From the NCBI GenBank assembly GCA_046350115.1, contig JAXMAZ010000027.1:37132-101131 (forward strand): 64,000 nt of DNA. Reading direction: 5' to 3'. Origin of the DNA: JAXMAZ01 sp046350115. GTDB lineage: Bacteria > Planctomycetota > Planctomycetia > Gemmatales > Gemmataceae. A model generated the notes under the pieces. It had not been told where the DNA came from, searched no databases, and saw only the letters and a list, made by a program, of their open reading frames with translations. The position numbers and the translations under genes were made by a program. Shown piece after piece: positions 62,078 through 64,000 of the stretch (its first letter is position 1; each line of letters opens with the position of its first letter).

Positions 62078-63537
62078 CCCACCTTAGCCCGGCGGGTGTG
62101 CCAGTCGGTGGCCCGCTCGTACATCCGGCCGATCCGCAGCAGCCGCTCCTCGTCGAACGCCGGGCCGAGCAACTGCAGGCCGATCGGCAGATTCCCCTTG
62201 GTGAACCCGCACGGGATGCTCGCCCCGGGGATGCCGGCCAGGTTGCCGGACACCGTGTAGATGTCGTTCAGGTACATGGCCAGCGGGTCGTCCGTCTTGT
62301 CCCCGGCCTTGAACGCCGGGATCGGGCTGGTCGGCCCCATGATGACGTCGCACTTCTCGAAGGCGTCGTCGTAGTCCTTCTTCACCAGCCGGCGAATCCT
62401 GAGCGCCTTCAGGTAGTAGGCGTCCTTGTACCCGCTGGACAGGACGTAGGTGCCGATCATGATCCGCCGGCGGACCTCCGGCCCGAAGCCTTCGCTGCGG
62501 CTCTTGGCGTAGGTGGCGATCAGGTCGGCCTTCTCCTTGGTCCGGTGGCCGTAGTGCATGCCGTCGTACCGGGCCAGGTTGCTGGACGCCTCGGCCGGGG
62601 CGACGATGTAGTACGCGGCCAGGGCATACGGGCTGTGCGGCAGGCTCACGTCCACCAACTTGGCGCCCTGTTTCTCGTACTCCTTGAGGGCCGCCCGCAC
62701 CGCCGCCTCCACTTCCGAATCCAGCCCCTCGCCGAAGAACTCCTTGGGCACCCCGATCCGCAGACCCTTCACCGGGTCGTTGAGCGTCTTCGTGTACGCC
62801 GGCACCGGCTGGTCGACGCTGGTGCTGTCCTTCGGGTCGTGGCCGGCGATCACCTCCATCATCAGGGCACAGTCGGTCAGGTCGTGGGTGAACGGGCCGA
62901 CCTGGTCGAGGCTGCTGGCGAACGCGATCAGCCCGTACCGGCTGACCCGGCCGTAGGTCGGCTTCAGCCCGACGATGCCGCACAGGCTGGCCGGCTGGCG
63001 GATCGACCCGCCGGTGTCCGTGCCGAGCGACATCGCCGCCTGGCAGGCCGCCACCGCCGCCGCGCTGCCGCCGCTGGACCCGCCGGGGATGCGGCTGGTG
63101 TCCCACGGGTTGCGGGTGGTGAAGTACGCCGAGTTCTCGGTGGACGATCCCATCGCGAACTCGTCCATGTTCGTCTTGCCGACCGGCACCGCGTCGGCGG
63201 CCAAGAGCCGGGCCACCACGTCGGCGTCATACGGCGGGACTAAGTTCGCCAGGATTTTGCTGGAACAGGTGGTCGGCACGCCCTTGGTGCAGAGCACGTC
63301 CTTGACCGCCACCGGCACCCCGGCCAGCGGCCCGAGCGGCTCGCCCTTCGCCCGCTTCTCGTCCACCGCCTTCGCCCGCTGTCGGACCGCGGCCTCGTCG
63401 ACGTGCTGGAACGCCTTCACCGCCGGGTCGCGGTCGCGGATGGCCGTGAGGAAGGCGTCGGCGATCTCGGCGGCGGACGCCTTGCCGGCGGCCTGCAGGG
63501 CGACGAGTTCGGCGGCGGTGCGTTCGATTAACGACAT
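62074..63537 (-). CDS. gatA: Asp-tRNA(Asn)/Glu-tRNA(Gln) amidotransferase subunit A
   Basis: A 487-residue amidase-signature enzyme. VAVKDVLC holds the catalytic Lys79, PGGSSGGSAAAVAACQAAMS the cis-Ser154, and LGTDTGGSIRQPASLCGIVG the nucleophile Ser178, the complete Ser-cisSer-Lys triad. The GKTNMDEFAMGSSTENSAYF and GLKPTYGRVSRYGLIAFASS segments are the GatA-specific context. It releases ammonia from glutamine, which GatB uses to convert misacylated Glu-tRNA(Gln) or Asp-tRNA(Asn). gatC lies upstream on the same strand, separated by a family-D repeat; gatB is not in the window. Confidence 0.95.
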   Translation of the reverse strand: MSLIERTAAELVALQAAGKASAAEIADAFLTAIRDRDPAVKAFQHVDEAAVRQRAKAVDEKRAKGEPLGPLAGVPVAVKDVLCTKGVPTTCSSKILANLVPPYDADVVARLLAADAVPVGKTNMDEFAMGSSTENSAYFTTRNPWDTSRIPGGSSGGSAAAVAACQAAMSLGTDTGGSIRQPASLCGIVGLKPTYGRVSRYGLIAFASSLDQVGPFTHDLTDCALMMEVIAGHDPKDSTSVDQPVPAYTKTLNDPVKGLRIGVPKEFFGEGLDSEVEAAVRAALKEYEKQGAKLVDVSLPHSPYALAAYYIVAPAEASSNLARYDGMHYGHRTKEKADLIATYAKSRSEGFGPEVRRRIMIGTYVLSSGYKDAYYLKALRIRRLVKKDYDDAFEKCDVIMGPTSPIPAFKAGDKTDDPLAMYLNDIYTVSGNLAGIPGASIPCGFTKGNLPIGLQLLGPAFDEERLLRIGRMYERATDWHTRRAKVG

Positions 63538-63547
63538 GGGCGGACCT

Positions 63548-63647
63548 GTAGGGCGGGTCGAGGAGGCTGTGCGACGAGGCCTGCCGAACCCGGCAAGCGG
63601 TTCACGACCGTTCGCGGCAGGCCTCGCAAAGCCTCGACCCGCCCTAC
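63548..63647. repeat. Long inverted repeat, family D, between gatC and gatA
   Basis: GTAGGGCGGGTCGAGGAGGC at 63548 pairs with GCCTCGACCCGCCCTAC ending at 63647, with an inner GAGGCCTGCCGAAC / CGCGGCAGGCCTC arm. In the gatC-gatA transcript it would form a 100-base hairpin just before the gatA ribosome binding site. Confidence 0.9.
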
Positions 63648-63653
63648 CGAAAC

Positions 63654-63962
63654 CTACGCGGTCATCTCGTCCGCCGGGTCGAACACGGCCGGCACGCTGA
63701 AGTAGTCGCCGACCCGGCTCGGGGCGTTCCGGAGCGCCTCGTCCACCGGCAGGGAGGGGGCCGGCTCGTCCGGGCGGAACACGTTCTGCACCGGCAGCGG
63801 GTGGGCCAGCGGCTCCACCCCGTCGGTGTTCACCTGCTGCAACTGGTCGATGTACCCGAGGATGCGGTTGAGCTGCTCGGCCATGACCGGCAGGTCGGCC
63901 TCGGCCAGCTCCAGCCGGGCCAGCTTGGCCACCTTCCGCACCTGGTCGACGGAAAGAGACAT
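63654..63962 (-). CDS. gatC: Asp-tRNA(Asn)/Glu-tRNA(Gln) amidotransferase subunit C
   Basis: A 102-residue GatC, the small subunit that wraps around and stabilises GatA and links GatA to GatB. MSLSVDQVRKVAKLARLELA is the family N-terminus, QLNRILGYIDQLQQVNTDGV the helical middle, and ALRNAPSRVGDYFSVPAVFD the C-terminal extended part (LRxDxxxxxxxFxVPxV pattern). GAGGA lies a few bases before the ATG at 63962; another ATG five codons upstream is less likely. Its start region is at the window edge and any promoter lies beyond. Confidence 0.93.
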   Translation of the reverse strand: MSLSVDQVRKVAKLARLELAEADLPVMAEQLNRILGYIDQLQQVNTDGVEPLAHPLPVQNVFRPDEPAPSLPVDEALRNAPSRVGDYFSVPAVFDPADEMTA

Positions 63963-64000
63963 GCTCGGAGTCCTCAAGTCCTCAAGTCGTCAGGTCGTCA

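Overview
The window is about 64 kb of very GC-rich chromosomal DNA (well over 65% GC, strongly GC-ending codons) that looks like a planctomycete of the family Gemmataceae. The marker genes are a TIGR02996-type protein, a DUF1559 prepilin-like protein, a PEP-CTERM protein, a DUF1080 protein, a PF07638-like ECF sigma factor, an FG-GAP protein with the planctomycete LEDR-type N-terminus, and a Kdo transferase implying a lipid-A-type outer membrane. I saw no rRNA, tRNA, prophage, CRISPR array or intact insertion sequence.

Layout. 1-9.4 kb (mostly minus strand): a TPR protein, an MGT-type glycosyltransferase whose 3' end runs into a repeat, secreted proteins including a tandem DUF1349-like pair with the second copy broken, a PQQ-propeller protein and a frameshifted membrane protein. 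9.4-18.4 kb: a short second SecA, a LOG-type protein, a candidate structured RNA with an intrinsic terminator, DUF2203, PhzF, two small secreted proteins, a GNAT enzyme and the primary-type sigma factor. 18.4-29.2 kb: a large secreted protein, purF, DUF6065, an ECF sigma factor, ettA and a MazF/PemK-type toxin-antitoxin pair. 29.2-40.1 kb: a two-gene ABC system, DUF1080, an MFS carrier, enoyl-CoA hydratase, PPi-type phosphofructokinase and waaA in a chain of genes running from secA. 40.1-64 kb: secA, an FG-GAP protein, TIGR02996, archease-rtcB (RNA ligation), rny-orf-ymdB against ftsY, an RluA-type pseudouridine synthase, PEP-CTERM, DUF1559, two lipoprotein serpins, a Uma2/GNAT-like enzyme and gatA-gatC.

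How genes work together: SecA/FtsY/short SecA form the export theme that serves the many secreted proteins; RtcB/archease, RNase Y/YmdB and RluA form an RNA-processing theme; GatC-GatA supply amidated tRNA.

The most striking feature is between the genes. Nearly every gap above about 100 bp holds long inverted repeats of several families. One family (REP-like, about 45-51 bp) occurs as inverted pairs separated by a near-constant 51-56 bp, as in REPINs. One element has 23/24-bp terminal inverted repeats and a 7-bp target duplication, as in a MITE. Five genes, including rny and an ABC ATPase, are frameshifted as sequenced; this may be real decay or assembly error and should be checked before any biology is built on it.
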